Shown: positions 9,057 through 18,731, numbered from the stretch's first letter. The stretch: DNA of 64,000 bases from Streptomyces sp. YIM 130001 (GCF_003574445.1 NZ_KZ984549.1:310001-374000), one strand, 5' to 3'. A program made the numbers and translations. Notes: generated by a model not told the origin, from the letters alone.

Positions 9057-11294
9057 ATGGTTACTACCGGTAATCGAATGTTCGACCTCTTCTACGACGA
9101 CTTCGCCTCACTGACCACGGGCGGCGAGGTCACGCCCGCGTGGTCGCCGGACGGGAAGACGCTGGCGTTCGTCGACGGCCCGGCGGACGAGCGGCGCGGT
9201 TGGCTCGTCGATGTCGCGACGGGCGACAAGTCGCGCCTGGTGGACGTCGGGCGGGTCCGCGCGGCGATCACGGAGGCGACGGGTGAGACGCCGCCGGGGC
9301 GCGGACTTCCGTTCGCCCAAGTGGTGTTCACCGGCCCGCGGAGTGTGGAGGCACAGGTCGGCCCGCACACGGTCACCGTCGACCTGGATACGGCGGGAGT
9401 CTCCAGGAAGCCGGACGAGAGCTTGATCGACACCGTCTTCGGACTGTCGGACTCGGCGCGGCGCAGCCCGCGCGAGTACTGGCGTACCCAGCCGCTCGTC
9501 GATCCGGCGAAGGCACTCGAGTCCGGGTCTCCCGACGGCCGGTTCCTGGCGTCCACGCGGGACGGGAACATCATGCTGCGCTCGGCCTACGACGGCCGCG
9601 AGTTCGCGCTGACCACCGACGGCACGCCCGAACACGAGTGGCGCTTCGACATGAGCAACCCGGCGCTCGCCCTGATCGGCCTGCTGGCTCCGGTGACGGA
9701 CTGGTCTCCGGACAGCACCAAGCTGGCCGCGTACAAGGTCGACAACGCCGGCGTCTCCCGCAAGGCGCAGGTGCACCAGCTCAAGCGCGACGACGAGGTC
9801 GTGCACCGCTACCACGCCACGGCCGGCGGCGTACTGGAGCGGTACACGCTGCACATCCTCGATGTGCACGGGCGTCCGGCCGTGGACATCGACCTGGGCG
9901 ACACCACGGATACGTACCCGATGTTCGCGGGCTGGCTGCCCGGCGGCTCGGAGGTCCTGGTGGTACGGATCAGCCGGGACTGCCGGCGGGCGGACGTGCT
10001 GGCCGCCGACGCCACGACGGGGGCGGTGCGGGAGCTGTTCTCCGAGACCGGGGACACCTTCGTGCGCATCCACCACGACTTCTACTTCGGCCGCAAGGTG
10101 GGGCTGCTCCTGACGCCGGACGGTGAGCAGATTCTCTGGCTGTCCGAACGGGACGGGTTCAAGCACCTTTACGCCTACGACCTGCAGGGCACGCTGCTGC
10201 GGCAGTTGACGTCGGGTGAGTGGCCCGTGGACGCGGTGCAGCGGGTGGCCGACGGGCAGGTCTACTTCACGGCGCGGCACGACCAGGACCGGCCCTACGA
10301 CCTGCATCTGTGCCAGGTCCCGCTCGACGGAGGCGAGGTGCGGCGACTCACCGAGGGCGAGGGTGTCCACAGCGCGGCCTTCTCCCCTGCCGGGGACGTG
10401 TTCGTCGACACGTACTCGACGCCGGACGAGCCGCCGGCCGCCGTGCTGCGCCGCATGGACGGCAGTGCACTGGTCGAGCTGTCCTGGGCGGACACGTCGA
10501 AGCTCGACGAGGCCGGCTGGACGGCGCCTCAGGAGTTCACCGTCACGGCCGCGGACGGGGAAACCGAGCTGTGGGGCACGATGTTCTTCCCGCACGACTT
10601 CGACCCCGATCGGCGGTACCCGCTGATCGACTACGTCTACGGCGGCCCGCAGCTCGCGGTCGGCCCGCACTCCTGGAGCGGCACCTTCGCCCGTTACGCG
10701 CGCGCGATCGCCCAACTCGGGTACATCACCGTGGTACTCGACAGTCGCGGCACTCCGGAGCGGTCCAAGGCCTTCCACGACGTGGTCCACCGGAACTTCG
10801 CGGGCGGCCATGTCGACGACCATGCCGCTGCCATGCGGCAGTTGGCCGACCGGCATCCCTTCGTCGACGGCGAGCGGGTGGGGGTGACCGGGCATTCCTG
10901 GGGCGGCTACGCGGCGTTCCGGCTGCTCGCCGACCGTCCGGACGTCTACCGGGCGGCGGTGTCGTCGGCCCCCGGCTTCGATCCGTTCTCCAGCGTGCTC
11001 TACGAGTGCTACCTCGGCCTGCCGCAGGACCACCCCGAGGCCTACGCGGCGGCCGACACGCTGCCGCTGGCGGCGAACCTGGACGGCGCCTTCATGCTGG
11101 TCTGCGGCACCTGCGACCACGCCACCTGGACCGACGCCGTGAAGTTGTCCGAAGCGCTGATCCGGGCCGACAAGGACCACGAGTTCGTCGTCCTGCCCGA
11201 GCAGGGGCACGGCTACGCCAGTAGCCACGACAGCTACTTCTGGCGCAAGGTCGCCGGCTTCTTCGAGGCGCAGCTCGGGACGCCGGAGGGCTGA
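9057..11294 (+). CDS. S9 family peptidase (dipeptidyl-peptidase IV / prolyl oligopeptidase type)
   Basis: A 745-residue serine peptidase that lacks a signal peptide, so it is probably cytoplasmic. Residues 1-470 form the beta-propeller (repeated W-S-P-D-G/T units such as AWSPDGKTLAFV and DWSPDSTKLAAY). Residues 490-745 form the alpha/beta-hydrolase domain with nucleophile Ser614 in GHSWGGY and catalytic His718 in EQGHGY. The catalytic Asp should lie near residue 680 (LVCGTCDHATW region). It would release dipeptides or process short peptides. It lies next to a PucR regulator and a second putative hydrolase (DUF885), which suggests a peptide or amide utilisation locus. The start has GAAAGGGAA upstream. 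Confidence 0.9.
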   Translation: MVTTGNRMFDLFYDDFASLTTGGEVTPAWSPDGKTLAFVDGPADERRGWLVDVATGDKSRLVDVGRVRAAITEATGETPPGRGLPFAQVVFTGPRSVEAQVGPHTVTVDLDTAGVSRKPDESLIDTVFGLSDSARRSPREYWRTQPLVDPAKALESGSPDGRFLASTRDGNIMLRSAYDGREFALTTDGTPEHEWRFDMSNPALALIGLLAPVTDWSPDSTKLAAYKVDNAGVSRKAQVHQLKRDDEVVHRYHATAGGVLERYTLHILDVHGRPAVDIDLGDTTDTYPMFAGWLPGGSEVLVVRISRDCRRADVLAADATTGAVRELFSETGDTFVRIHHDFYFGRKVGLLLTPDGEQILWLSERDGFKHLYAYDLQGTLLRQLTSGEWPVDAVQRVADGQVYFTARHDQDRPYDLHLCQVPLDGGEVRRLTEGEGVHSAAFSPAGDVFVDTYSTPDEPPAAVLRRMDGSALVELSWADTSKLDEAGWTAPQEFTVTAADGETELWGTMFFPHDFDPDRRYPLIDYVYGGPQLAVGPHSWSGTFARYARAIAQLGYITVVLDSRGTPERSKAFHDVVHRNFAGGHVDDHAAAMRQLADRHPFVDGERVGVTGHSWGGYAAFRLLADRPDVYRAAVSSAPGFDPFSSVLYECYLGLPQDHPEAYAAADTLPLAANLDGAFMLVCGTCDHATWTDAVKLSEALIRADKDHEFVVLPEQGHGYASSHDSYFWRKVAGFFEAQLGTPEG

Positions 11295-11367
11295 GTCGCG
11301 CCGGGGACGCGCACCGCGGTGAGCGTGCGCGGCGGCCGGTTCCTCGCCGGGCGCCCCTGCGGCTTGT

Positions 11368-11403
11368 CGTCCGGATCGGCGTGGGGCCGCGCCGATCCGG
11401 ACG
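11368..11403. terminator. Inverted repeat, probable bidirectional terminator
   Basis: Perfect 14-bp arms (CGTCCGGATCGGCG at 11368-11381 and its complement at 11390-11403) with an eight-base loop lie between the convergent S9 peptidase and PucR genes. There is no U-run, as is usual for Streptomyces terminators. Confidence 0.7.
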
Positions 11404-11415
11404 GCGAGCCCTGGT

Positions 11416-12648
11416 TCAGCCCGTCCCCGCAGGCCGCAACCGGGCCATCTTGAGGCCGAGATGGGCGACCAGCCGGTCGTCGCCGTTGCCCAGGTCCAGG
11501 CCGGCCAACTCCTCCACTCGGCGCAGCCGGTGGTACAGGGTGGAGCGGTGGACGTGCAGTTCCGCGGCGGCGCGTTGGGCGTCTCCGGCCCGGTCGAGAT
11601 ACACCCGGAGCGTCTCGACGAGGTCCTGGTGCCCGGCGTCCGGACTCAGCAGGCCGCGCAGCCCCGGGTGCATGCCCTCGGCCAGCTCCTCGGGGCTGAG
11701 CTTCGCCAGGAGCGCGTAGACACCGAGGCGGGGGTACGAAGCGACCTGGCCGATCACCCCGGTGATGCGGGCGACCTCGGCGGCACGCCGGGCCTCCCGG
11801 TAGGACGCATGGGCCTCGCTCAGGCGCCGCCGCACGCTGCCCACCCCCACCCAGCACGGCGTGTGCTTGCCGACGCCGAGTTCCGCGGCCAGCTTCTCGC
11901 GCAGTACGCCGGCCAGGTCGCCGGCGTCGCGGTCGATGCTGTCGGAGCGTGCGCCCGGCCAGACGGTGAGGAGCAGTGCGTGGTCCGGCCGGGTCAGCGC
12001 GAGGCCGCGGGAGGGCGGCAGCCGTCGCCGGGTGTGGTCGACGGCCAGATCCAGGGCCAGCCGCTGCCGTTCGGTGGGCGGCTCGCCGGCAGCGTGCGCC
12101 ACGGTGGCGACCAGGGCGACCACCGGGCCGGCCACGGCGTGACCGTCCTCGACGAGCGAGGCCGTCGCCTGCGTCCGGAGCGCGTCGTCGGGCGCGACCA
12201 GGTCGCGGAGCAACTCCCGTGCGTGGCTTCGGGAGACCTCGTCGGCCAGGTAGTCGCGATGCATGATCAGCGCAGCCTGCCCGGCGGCCTCTCTCAGCGC
12301 CTCGGACTCCCTGGCGCCCGCCGGGCCGTCGGAGCCGAGCAGCCACACATAGCCGAGTAGCGCACCGTCGTAGCGGATCGGTGTGCCGATCCGTTCCACC
12401 GCCATGCCGATCTCCGTACGTGGCGGGACGGTGAAGACGTCCGCGGCCTGAGCGGCGCCGTGCGCGGTGACGTGTTCGACGAGCGCGGTGGACACCTCGC
12501 GCCGCATGATCGACTCGATCCGGGCGGCGTCGACGTCGCCGGTGTGCGCGCTGTGCACGAGCAGCCGGATACGCGCGTCGTCGATGGCGATCGACCGGCC
12601 CAGCCTGGCGCCGAACGCGTCGACCAATTGCTGCAACTCCGAGACCAT
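11416..12648 (-). CDS. PucR-family transcriptional regulator
   Basis: A 410-residue regulator. The N-terminal two thirds form the variable sensory part. It has a GAF-like segment (residues 20-150) and the GGDEF-like middle domain of PucR/CdaR proteins. The C-terminus carries the conserved helix-turn-helix of the family (about residues 345-395, with AELHVHRSTLYHRLRRVEELAGLDL read as AELHVHRSTLYHRLRR then VEELAGLDL). These proteins usually respond to a small metabolite (purine-derived, amino-acid or sugar-acid) and regulate adjacent catabolic genes, here the divergent DUF885 gene. A TAGAGT -10-like box ends six bases before the ATG, so the transcript may be leaderless. Confidence 0.9.
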   Translation of the reverse strand: MVSELQQLVDAFGARLGRSIAIDDARIRLLVHSAHTGDVDAARIESIMRREVSTALVEHVTAHGAAQAADVFTVPPRTEIGMAVERIGTPIRYDGALLGYVWLLGSDGPAGARESEALREAAGQAALIMHRDYLADEVSRSHARELLRDLVAPDDALRTQATASLVEDGHAVAGPVVALVATVAHAAGEPPTERQRLALDLAVDHTRRRLPPSRGLALTRPDHALLLTVWPGARSDSIDRDAGDLAGVLREKLAAELGVGKHTPCWVGVGSVRRRLSEAHASYREARRAAEVARITGVIGQVASYPRLGVYALLAKLSPEELAEGMHPGLRGLLSPDAGHQDLVETLRVYLDRAGDAQRAAAELHVHRSTLYHRLRRVEELAGLDLGNGDDRLVAHLGLKMARLRPAGTG

Positions 12649-12652
12649 TCCC

Positions 12653-12766
12653 GCACTCTAGAGCCGTGCCTGCCGTCCGGGAACCGATCCGACATCTGAC
12701 GCGCGGGTACGGCTCGATGCGCAACGGACGTCCCGGGCCGACGCAGTCCGTGCGCTCCTAGAGTGC
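12653..12766. promoter_or_regulatory. Mirror-image TAGAGT promoter elements of the PucR/DUF885 pair
   Basis: GCACTCTAG at 12653-12661 and its exact complement CTAGAGTGC at 12758-12766 flank the divergent intergenic region. Each contains TAGAGT in the direction of its gene. On the minus strand the box sits six bases before the PucR ATG. On the plus strand it lies about 33 bases before the DUF885 ATG. Good -35 hexamers are not evident. The symmetry may also mark regulator half-sites. Confidence 0.4.
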
Positions 12767-12797
12767 TGCCCGGATCGCAGCAGCGAAGGAGCCCTCC

Positions 12798-14348
12798 ATG
12801 ACAGCGATTTCGGACCTTGCGGACGCCTGCTGGGCACGGCTGACCCGGAACGAACCCGTGTACGCGGTGCTGGCCGGCCTGCCGCCCGAGTCGATGGCGA
12901 GGCTCGACGCCGGCACCGTGCAGGAACGCGCGGCGGAGGCGGACAAGCTGCTGGCCGACCTCGACGCGCTGCCGGTGCCCGCCGCCGAGGCCGATCTCGC
13001 CGCGGTGCTGCGTCACGTGCTCACCACGGAGGCCGATCAGCCCCGCGTGATGTGGCACCTGCACCCGGCGGCTCCGTACCGCGCCAACTTCCAGTTCGAT
13101 CAGACGGCCAGGCTGGTGCTGGCCCCGCTTTCGGGGTCGGAACGAGTGCGGCTGACGGCCGAGTTCGCCGAGCTCGTCCGCTCGTCCGCCTGGCTGCTGC
13201 GCGAGCAGCGTCAGCGCGGCATCACCGTGCCGGGGCCCGCCGTGGAAGGCGTACGGACGAGCTGGGCGGCTCTGGGAGAGGAGCTCCGTGCGCTGCTCGC
13301 GGACCGCGCGGTGGACGCGGCGGTGGCCGAGGTGGCCGGCGAGATCGAGAAGTCGGCGGCGGTCGCGGGCGATGCGGTGGGCCTGGCCCACCTGCCCGGA
13401 GGGGAGGCGGCGTATCGCGCTCTGGTGCAGCAGGAGACCACCTTGGGCCTCGAGCCGGAGGAACTGCACCGGCTCGGGCTCGACCAGTGCGCGGAGTTGA
13501 GCGAGCGCATGGCGGAGATCCGCGCCCGGCTGGGCGGGCCCGCGGACGAGGAGGAGGCCCTCGCCTGGGTGAAGGCACAGGGGCACCTGTACGCGGACGA
13601 CCCGGCGGCCGTGGCGGACGTCTACCGCAGGCACATCGCCCGCGTCGAGCCCCGCATCGGCCGCCTGTTCCACACCCGGCCGCGCGCGCCTTACGACGTC
13701 CAGCGCCTGGACCCGGCGGCCGAGGCCGGGATGACCTTCGGCTACTACGCGCCGCCCTCCTCCTCGCGCCCGGTCGGCCGATACCACTTCAACGGATCGG
13801 AGCTGCAGGACCGTTCGCTGCTCACCTCGGCGGCGCTGATCCTGCACGAGCTGGTCCCGGGCCACCACTTCCACCTCGCCCTGCAGGCCGAGAACGCGAG
13901 CCTGCACCCCTTGCAGCAGCACGGCGCGCAGATCACCGCGTTCAACGAGGGCTGGGGCGAGTACGCCTCGCACCTCGGCTGGGAGCTCGGCGCGTACGCC
14001 GAGGACTGGGACGCCTACGGACGCCTCGCGCACGAGCGGTTCACCGCGCAGCGCCTCGTCGTCGACACCGCACTCAACCTCGGCTTCTGGGACCTGGACA
14101 AGGCCCGGACCTTCATGCGGGCCAACACCCTCGAGAGCGACCGCCAGATCGCCTCCGAGACGTTGCGCTACGCGACCGACCTGCCGGCGCAGGCGCTGGC
14201 CTACCGGTCGGGTTTCCTCGCGTTCCGGCACGCCCGCGAGGCGGCCGGTGCCGCCGACCCGCGGACCGTGCACGAGGCCATGCTGACCGGCGGGGCCGTG
14301 CCGATGCCGCGGATGCGGGAGCGGGTGGCGCAGTCCGTGGGCCGGTAG
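12798..14348 (+). CDS. DUF885 family protein (probable metal-dependent hydrolase)
   Basis: A 516-residue soluble, mostly helical protein. The family hallmark is HELVPGHHF with His350, Glu351 and His356, a zinc-peptidase-like HE...H arrangement, followed by FNEGWGEYASHL near residue 378, where the Glu could be the third ligand. DUF885 members are believed to be metallopeptidases or amidases, but few have been characterised. It starts after GAAGGAG, is divergent from the PucR regulator and lies beside a peptidase gene, which supports a role in peptide breakdown. Confidence 0.85.
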   Translation: MTAISDLADACWARLTRNEPVYAVLAGLPPESMARLDAGTVQERAAEADKLLADLDALPVPAAEADLAAVLRHVLTTEADQPRVMWHLHPAAPYRANFQFDQTARLVLAPLSGSERVRLTAEFAELVRSSAWLLREQRQRGITVPGPAVEGVRTSWAALGEELRALLADRAVDAAVAEVAGEIEKSAAVAGDAVGLAHLPGGEAAYRALVQQETTLGLEPEELHRLGLDQCAELSERMAEIRARLGGPADEEEALAWVKAQGHLYADDPAAVADVYRRHIARVEPRIGRLFHTRPRAPYDVQRLDPAAEAGMTFGYYAPPSSSRPVGRYHFNGSELQDRSLLTSAALILHELVPGHHFHLALQAENASLHPLQQHGAQITAFNEGWGEYASHLGWELGAYAEDWDAYGRLAHERFTAQRLVVDTALNLGFWDLDKARTFMRANTLESDRQIASETLRYATDLPAQALAYRSGFLAFRHAREAAGAADPRTVHEAMLTGGAVPMPRMRERVAQSVGR

Positions 14349-14849
14349 TCCGGCCACCTGACGCGGACGAAGACCGGGTTCGAGGAACACGACAGGTCGT
14401 CCCACGGGCTTTCGAGTCCGTCGGCGAGCGGTTCCGCCTCACCGGTGCTCGTGCCGCGGTCGCGTGCGCCCGTCGCCCCCGACGGTGCGCAGGGTGTGCC
14501 TGGTGACGTACGCGCGGCCCTGCCTGCGCCAGTCGCGCGGGCCCAACCGTGCGACTGCCTGCGTGCCGGGATTCGGTGTCGGAGTCCAGGTCGGCGCATG
14601 GACCGGTGACCTCATCGACGATCAGGTCGACGCGCCGCACCTCGGGACGGTCGCCACCAGAGGTGCGACCACCGAAAGAGCGGTGCCGATTCGCTCGGCT
14701 GTGGGGCATTCATGGTCGCCGTTCTTTCAACTGCCCAAGAAACCCTGGGTATTTACCTCGAACGGGGTTGTCGCGTACATGGCTCACTGCTTCCCTGGCC
14801 AGGCGTGAACAGCAGTGCCCCTCCCCCACACCCCACTCAGGGAGCACCG
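14349..14849. other. 500-base interval without a convincing gene
   Basis: Between the DUF885 stop and the amidase start. Short open frames are present on both strands but none has a recognisable domain. The last 150 bases are lower in GC (AAGAAACCCTGGGTATTTACC region near 14740) and probably hold the amidase promoter. Confidence 0.5.
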
Positions 14850-15929
14850 ATGACCCCACAGCCCGGCTTCAACCGACGCGCGCTGATCCGCGGCGGCATG
14901 GCCGCCACCGCCGCCGGTGCCATCGGCCTCGGCGCCGCCGAGTCCGCCTCCGCGCGCCCCTTCTCCGCCCGCTCCTCGAAGGCCCGCCCCGCCGCGGCCG
15001 AGCCGCGCGTCTACACCACCGCGGAGTGGGGCGCCCAGGCGCCGACCGAGGACATCGTCGTACTCGACCGGGTGCCGACCTACATCGTCGTCCATCACAC
15101 CGCGGACCCGGGCAACAGCGAGGACTACTCGCTGGAGCATGCCAAGGAGATCGCCCGCAGCATCCAGAGTGCCCACATCGCGCGAGGGTTCGGCGACAGC
15201 GGCCAGCAGTTCACCAACAGCCGCGGCGGATACGTGCTCGAGGGCAGGCACCAGAGCCTCGGCGTGGTGCAGGGCGGCACGCAGCACGTGCAGGGCGCCC
15301 ACGTCGGCGATCACAACAGCGAGACGATCGGCATCGAGAACGAGGGGATCTATGTCGACGTCGACGTCCCCCAGGCCCTCTGGGACTCCCTCGTCGACCT
15401 GGTCGCCTGGATCGCCACCCAGTACAACCGCCCGGTCGCCGACATCATGGGCCACCGCGACTTCAACTCCACCGAGTGCCCGGGGACCGTCCTGTACGGC
15501 CGCCTCCAGGAACTGCGGGACGCGGTGGCGGGCGCCATGGGCGTGGCGAAGGTGTCCGCACCCGCGGTGTGGCCGCTGCTGCGGCCGAACGCCGTCGGCC
15601 CCCAGGTCCGCGCGGCCCAACACCTGCTGCGCGCCAAGGGGTTCAGCGACGTCGGCACCTCGGGCGTCCTGGACGCGGCCACCCAGCGCGCCGTCGTGAA
15701 GCTCACCGAGACGCACCGGATCGAGCAGCACACGTGCTCGGCGACCTACCACTCGACCGTCGACGAGACCGGCTACCTCGGCTCCGACATCTGGCCCCTG
15801 ATCACCCCCGAGGTCCGCCCGGGTGAGAACGAGGACGTCGCGGCGGCCGTGGAGACGATGCGCCGCGCGGGCGCCCGTACGTCCGCGGGCGCGTTCACGC
15901 GCAGCGACTGGAAGCGTCTGCTCGCCTGA
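14850..15929 (+). CDS. Tat-exported N-acetylmuramoyl-L-alanine amidase / peptidoglycan-recognition protein
   Basis: A 359-residue secreted cell-wall hydrolase. The N-terminus NRRALIRGGMAATAAGA is a twin-arginine signal ending around residue 40. The amidase_2/PGRP domain follows (about 50-230), with zinc ligands in VVHHTAD, GHRDFNSTECPG and the catalytic-site Tyr/Glu region TIGIENEG. A peptidoglycan-binding-like repeat (GPQVRAAQHLL...GVLDAATQRAVV) occupies about 240-300, then a short C-terminal extension. It should cut the bond between N-acetylmuramic acid and L-alanine. The start at 14850 is set by GGAG seven bases upstream and by the signal peptide; an upstream in-frame start at 14712 would bury the signal. 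Confidence 0.92.
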   Translation: MTPQPGFNRRALIRGGMAATAAGAIGLGAAESASARPFSARSSKARPAAAEPRVYTTAEWGAQAPTEDIVVLDRVPTYIVVHHTADPGNSEDYSLEHAKEIARSIQSAHIARGFGDSGQQFTNSRGGYVLEGRHQSLGVVQGGTQHVQGAHVGDHNSETIGIENEGIYVDVDVPQALWDSLVDLVAWIATQYNRPVADIMGHRDFNSTECPGTVLYGRLQELRDAVAGAMGVAKVSAPAVWPLLRPNAVGPQVRAAQHLLRAKGFSDVGTSGVLDAATQRAVVKLTETHRIEQHTCSATYHSTVDETGYLGSDIWPLITPEVRPGENEDVAAAVETMRRAGARTSAGAFTRSDWKRLLA

Positions 15930-15961
15930 CCGCACTCGACGGACGCCACGCCCTCCGTGGT

Positions 15962-16004
15962 CCGCGTCCGCCGTCCCGCCTCGCCGGTGGGACGGCGGAC
16001 GCGG
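15962..16004. terminator. Strong inverted repeat between convergent genes
   Basis: Sixteen-base perfect arms (15962-15977 and 15989-16004) with an 11-base loop that can itself pair further, directly after the amidase stop and 43 bases before the end of the convergent DUF2087 gene. Probable bidirectional terminator. Confidence 0.75.
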
Positions 16005-16047
16005 CGGGCCCGGCAGTGCGTAGAAGGCAGTTGAGCACTTGGCCCTC

Positions 16048-16608
16048 TCAGCCACCGACCGAGCGGGCACGCCGGTATTGCTGGCTTCCGTTTCGGGTGA
16101 TCAGCCCCAGGTCCGCCAGGAGTCGCCTGACGGCCGCGTAGTCATCGTGAACCTGCCCGAGCAGATGGTTCACCTCGGCTTCGGTGAGTTCCCGGTCCTC
16201 CGGCAGCAGACACACCAGAATGTCGGCGACCCGCTTCTTCGCGTCGAAGTTCTCGGGAATCCTGACCAGGCGTCCGTGGCGAAAGAACCGAACAAGTTCG
16301 GGATCCTTCTCCAGGATGACGGTCACCGGAAACTCGCTGTCCATGGCCCGAGCAGTGTCCCGCAAGGGGGACAGATTCGCCGTGACCCGACCGTCGTCGA
16401 GCGAGATCAGTCCCTGCACCGAGAGCCGCATCAGTTCTTTCATGAGTGACATGCGATCCAGCCCGGTCATCTCAGAGATCGCCGTCAACGACCGCCCGTT
16501 CTCCTCGTCGGACGATTCGAGAACGGTGGCCAGCAACTTCAGGCGCCCTGGCGCCCCGACCAGGTCCAACAGCGTCGCAGCACGACTCGGAGTGACGACG
16601 TCGTTCAT
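16048..16608 (-). CDS. Winged-helix DUF2087 protein, putative transcriptional regulator
   Basis: A 186-residue protein in two parts. Residues 10-85 look like an ArsR-like winged helix (RLKLLATVLES...SLTAISEMTGLDRMSLMKELMRLSVQGLISL). Residues 110-180 match the DUF2087 pattern (FDAKKRVADILVCLLPED, TEAEVNHLL, DDYAAVRRLLADLGLITR, Y-R-R). This combination is common in actinobacterial regulators of unknown target. The start ATG at 16608 has GAGGGAG upstream. Confidence 0.8.
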   Translation of the reverse strand: MNDVVTPSRAATLLDLVGAPGRLKLLATVLESSDEENGRSLTAISEMTGLDRMSLMKELMRLSVQGLISLDDGRVTANLSPLRDTARAMDSEFPVTVILEKDPELVRFFRHGRLVRIPENFDAKKRVADILVCLLPEDRELTEAEVNHLLGQVHDDYAAVRRLLADLGLITRNGSQQYRRARSVGG

Positions 16609-16710
16609 GCACTCGGCTCCCTCGGCCCGCGGCGTACCCGATCGGCAGAGCTGGAGCCTACGTCGGGGCCCTGGCGTGCAGCACGCCGTTTTCGCCGGCG
16701 CGTGCGACGG

Positions 16711-17409
16711 TCAGCGTCGCAGCGAGAGTTCGCCCTGCGGCTTGTAGCTGGAGCCGCTGAGCAGCGGCACGTTCCCGTATCCGCTGTCGGGCGCCTGTAC
16801 GTACTCCAGGAACTCCCGGTCCTGGTTCTCGTTGTAGACCAACGCGCCGGATCTCAGCTTCGGTTCGATGAGTTTCAGGACGTCCAGGGAGACGATCGGC
16901 TCCCAGCCGTCGATGAGCGCGAAGTCGATGCCGTCCGGAACAGCGGCGAGCGTCTTCCGGGCATCCCCTTCGAGCACGGTGACGTAGTCGCCGAGGCCGG
17001 CCCGTGCGAGGTTCTCCCGCGCCTGCTGCACCTTCTCGGGCACCAGTTCGGCGGTGTACACCCTCCCCTTGCCGCAGTCGCGCACAGCGGCGGCGAGGAA
17101 GATCGTCGAGAAGCCGAGGGACGTCGCGAACTCGACGACATGACTCGCCCGCCCGTGACGGACCAGCAGGTACAGCTGATCGCCCTGTTCCGGACTGAGC
17201 GAGAACCCGGTCCCTGCATGCCGGAACGGGTCCGGATCGTGGGGGTACGCCTCCCAGTTGACGCGCCGCTCGCGCTCGTAGAGTTCGTCGAGCACTCCGA
17301 GCACGCGTGGATCCGTGATCAGCCGGCTGTGGAACGGCGGCCGTTCCACCATCACGGACCGTGATTCCTGACCCGTCCGGCCGTCCGGCCGAGCTTCCTC
17401 CGACACCAC
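16711..17409 (-). CDS. Class I SAM-dependent O-methyltransferase (CmcI/MDT-like)
   Basis: A 232-residue cytoplasmic methyltransferase. SAM-binding motif I is VVEFATSLGFSTIFLAAAV near residue 91, the acidic residue after strand 2 is in VYTAELVPEK, and the post-motif DFALIDGWEP lies near 165. The overall layout matches Methyltransf_24/O-methyltransferase-3 enzymes acting on small acceptors. The acceptor is unknown. Two consecutive GTG codons lie at the start, with GGAGAGG upstream, so the exact start could shift by one codon. Confidence 0.85.
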   Translation of the reverse strand: MVSEEARPDGRTGQESRSVMVERPPFHSRLITDPRVLGVLDELYERERRVNWEAYPHDPDPFRHAGTGFSLSPEQGDQLYLLVRHGRASHVVEFATSLGFSTIFLAAAVRDCGKGRVYTAELVPEKVQQARENLARAGLGDYVTVLEGDARKTLAAVPDGIDFALIDGWEPIVSLDVLKLIEPKLRSGALVYNENQDREFLEYVQAPDSGYGNVPLLSGSSYKPQGELSLRR

Positions 17410-17597
17410 GTGGCCTCTCCTTCAGTCGTACGGCGCCCCATCCCGACACGGCGCAGTCAGCCTAACCGGAGCCGGCCGCCTGTCCCTCGGGGCCGACGGG
17501 GAACCGGCGCGCGGGGGCACGGGCGGCACCGGGAATAGCCCACGGGTCTGCCCGGTTCTCCGAGCCACGGACGTCACGGCCCGGTCGGGGAGGATGC

Positions 17598-18731
17598 GTG
17601 GCAGTACACGGCACGGTCGCCGAGGGCTTCGACGGCGTAGGCGAGGAGTTCGCCGCGTTCGTGGCGGGCGCGGAGCATCCGCCGGGCGCGCAGTTGGTGG
17701 TTCGCCGGGGAGACGAGCGGGTGGTCGACCTCTGTTCGGACGGCGTGGAAGCCGATTCGCTGCTCGGCGTCTTCTCGTCCACGAAAGGCGCCGCGTACCT
17801 GGTCACCGCGCTCCTGGTGCAGGACGGCGCCCTGGACCTGGACCGCACCGTGGCCTCGTACTGGCCGGACTTCGCCGCCGAGGGCAAGAGCGCCGTCACG
17901 CTCCGCGAACTGCTCGCGCACCGCGCCGGGTTGATCGGCCCGGATACCGGGTTCAGCCAGGAGGAACTGGCCGACGACCGTGCGATCGCGTCCCGGCTGG
18001 CCGGGCAGCGGCCGTTCTGGCAGCCGGGGCAGTACTTCGGCTACCACGCGTTCGTGATCGGGGCACTGGTCGGCGAGGTGATCGTCCGGGCCACCGGGCG
18101 GACCCTGCAGGAGTGGTTCGACGAGCGGATCCGCGTCCCGCACGGCCTCGACCTGTGGCTGGGGCTCCCCGAGACGGAGGAGCCGCGCTTCCTCAGCACA
18201 CTGCCGATGCTGCCGACGCCGGACGAGGCAGCCCTCCTCGAAGCCGTCTGGACGAGCCCGCACAGCCTCGGCGGCATCGCGTTCAACAACCACTCACCCG
18301 ACAGCCGCGAGCTGTACGAGTTCCCGAACTCCCGCACCGTACGCGCGGGCGGGCAGGCGTCGGCGGGCGGCGTCGGAACGGCGCGCGGCCTGGCCGACAT
18401 GTACGCGGCCGCCGCCTTCGGCCTGGACGGACACGATCCGCTCCTGCGGCCGGACACCGCCGCCGACTTCGCCCGGATCCACTCCGCGGGGACCGACCTG
18501 GTGTCCGGAATGCCCCAGGCGTTCGGCCTCGGCTTCCAGAGCTTCGGCCCTCGGTTCCCCGCACTCGGCGCGGGCGCGTTCGGCCACAGCGGCGCCGCCG
18601 GCTCCCTCGCCCTGGCCGACCCCCGGCAAGGCTTCGCGTACGCCTACACCCGCCGCCGTTTCGCCTTCCCGGGCGGTGCGGCACCCGAGAACGAACGCCT
18701 TCTGCGGTCGGTGGTAAGGGCGTTGGGGTGA
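17598..18731 (+). CDS. SxxK serine hydrolase (family VIII esterase / class C beta-lactamase-like)
   Basis: A 377-residue enzyme with nucleophile Ser60 in S-S-T-K63 and the catalytic Tyr at residue 149 in GYHAF, in the position of the YxN/YxL motif. The C-terminal region GFGLGFQSFG...FGHSGAAGS carries the HSG-type third motif near residue 332. There is no signal peptide, so an intracellular esterase, similar to EstB and LovD relatives, is more likely than a periplasmic beta-lactamase. The substrate is unknown. Confidence 0.88.
   Translation: MAVHGTVAEGFDGVGEEFAAFVAGAEHPPGAQLVVRRGDERVVDLCSDGVEADSLLGVFSSTKGAAYLVTALLVQDGALDLDRTVASYWPDFAAEGKSAVTLRELLAHRAGLIGPDTGFSQEELADDRAIASRLAGQRPFWQPGQYFGYHAFVIGALVGEVIVRATGRTLQEWFDERIRVPHGLDLWLGLPETEEPRFLSTLPMLPTPDEAALLEAVWTSPHSLGGIAFNNHSPDSRELYEFPNSRTVRAGGQASAGGVGTARGLADMYAAAAFGLDGHDPLLRPDTAADFARIHSAGTDLVSGMPQAFGLGFQSFGPRFPALGAGAFGHSGAAGSLALADPRQGFAYAYTRRRFAFPGGAAPENERLLRSVVRALG

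Noticed and set aside
12294..14405. A 703-codon open frame on the minus strand opposite the DUF885 gene
   Set aside because: Shadow of the DUF885 gene: low-complexity composition and no domains.
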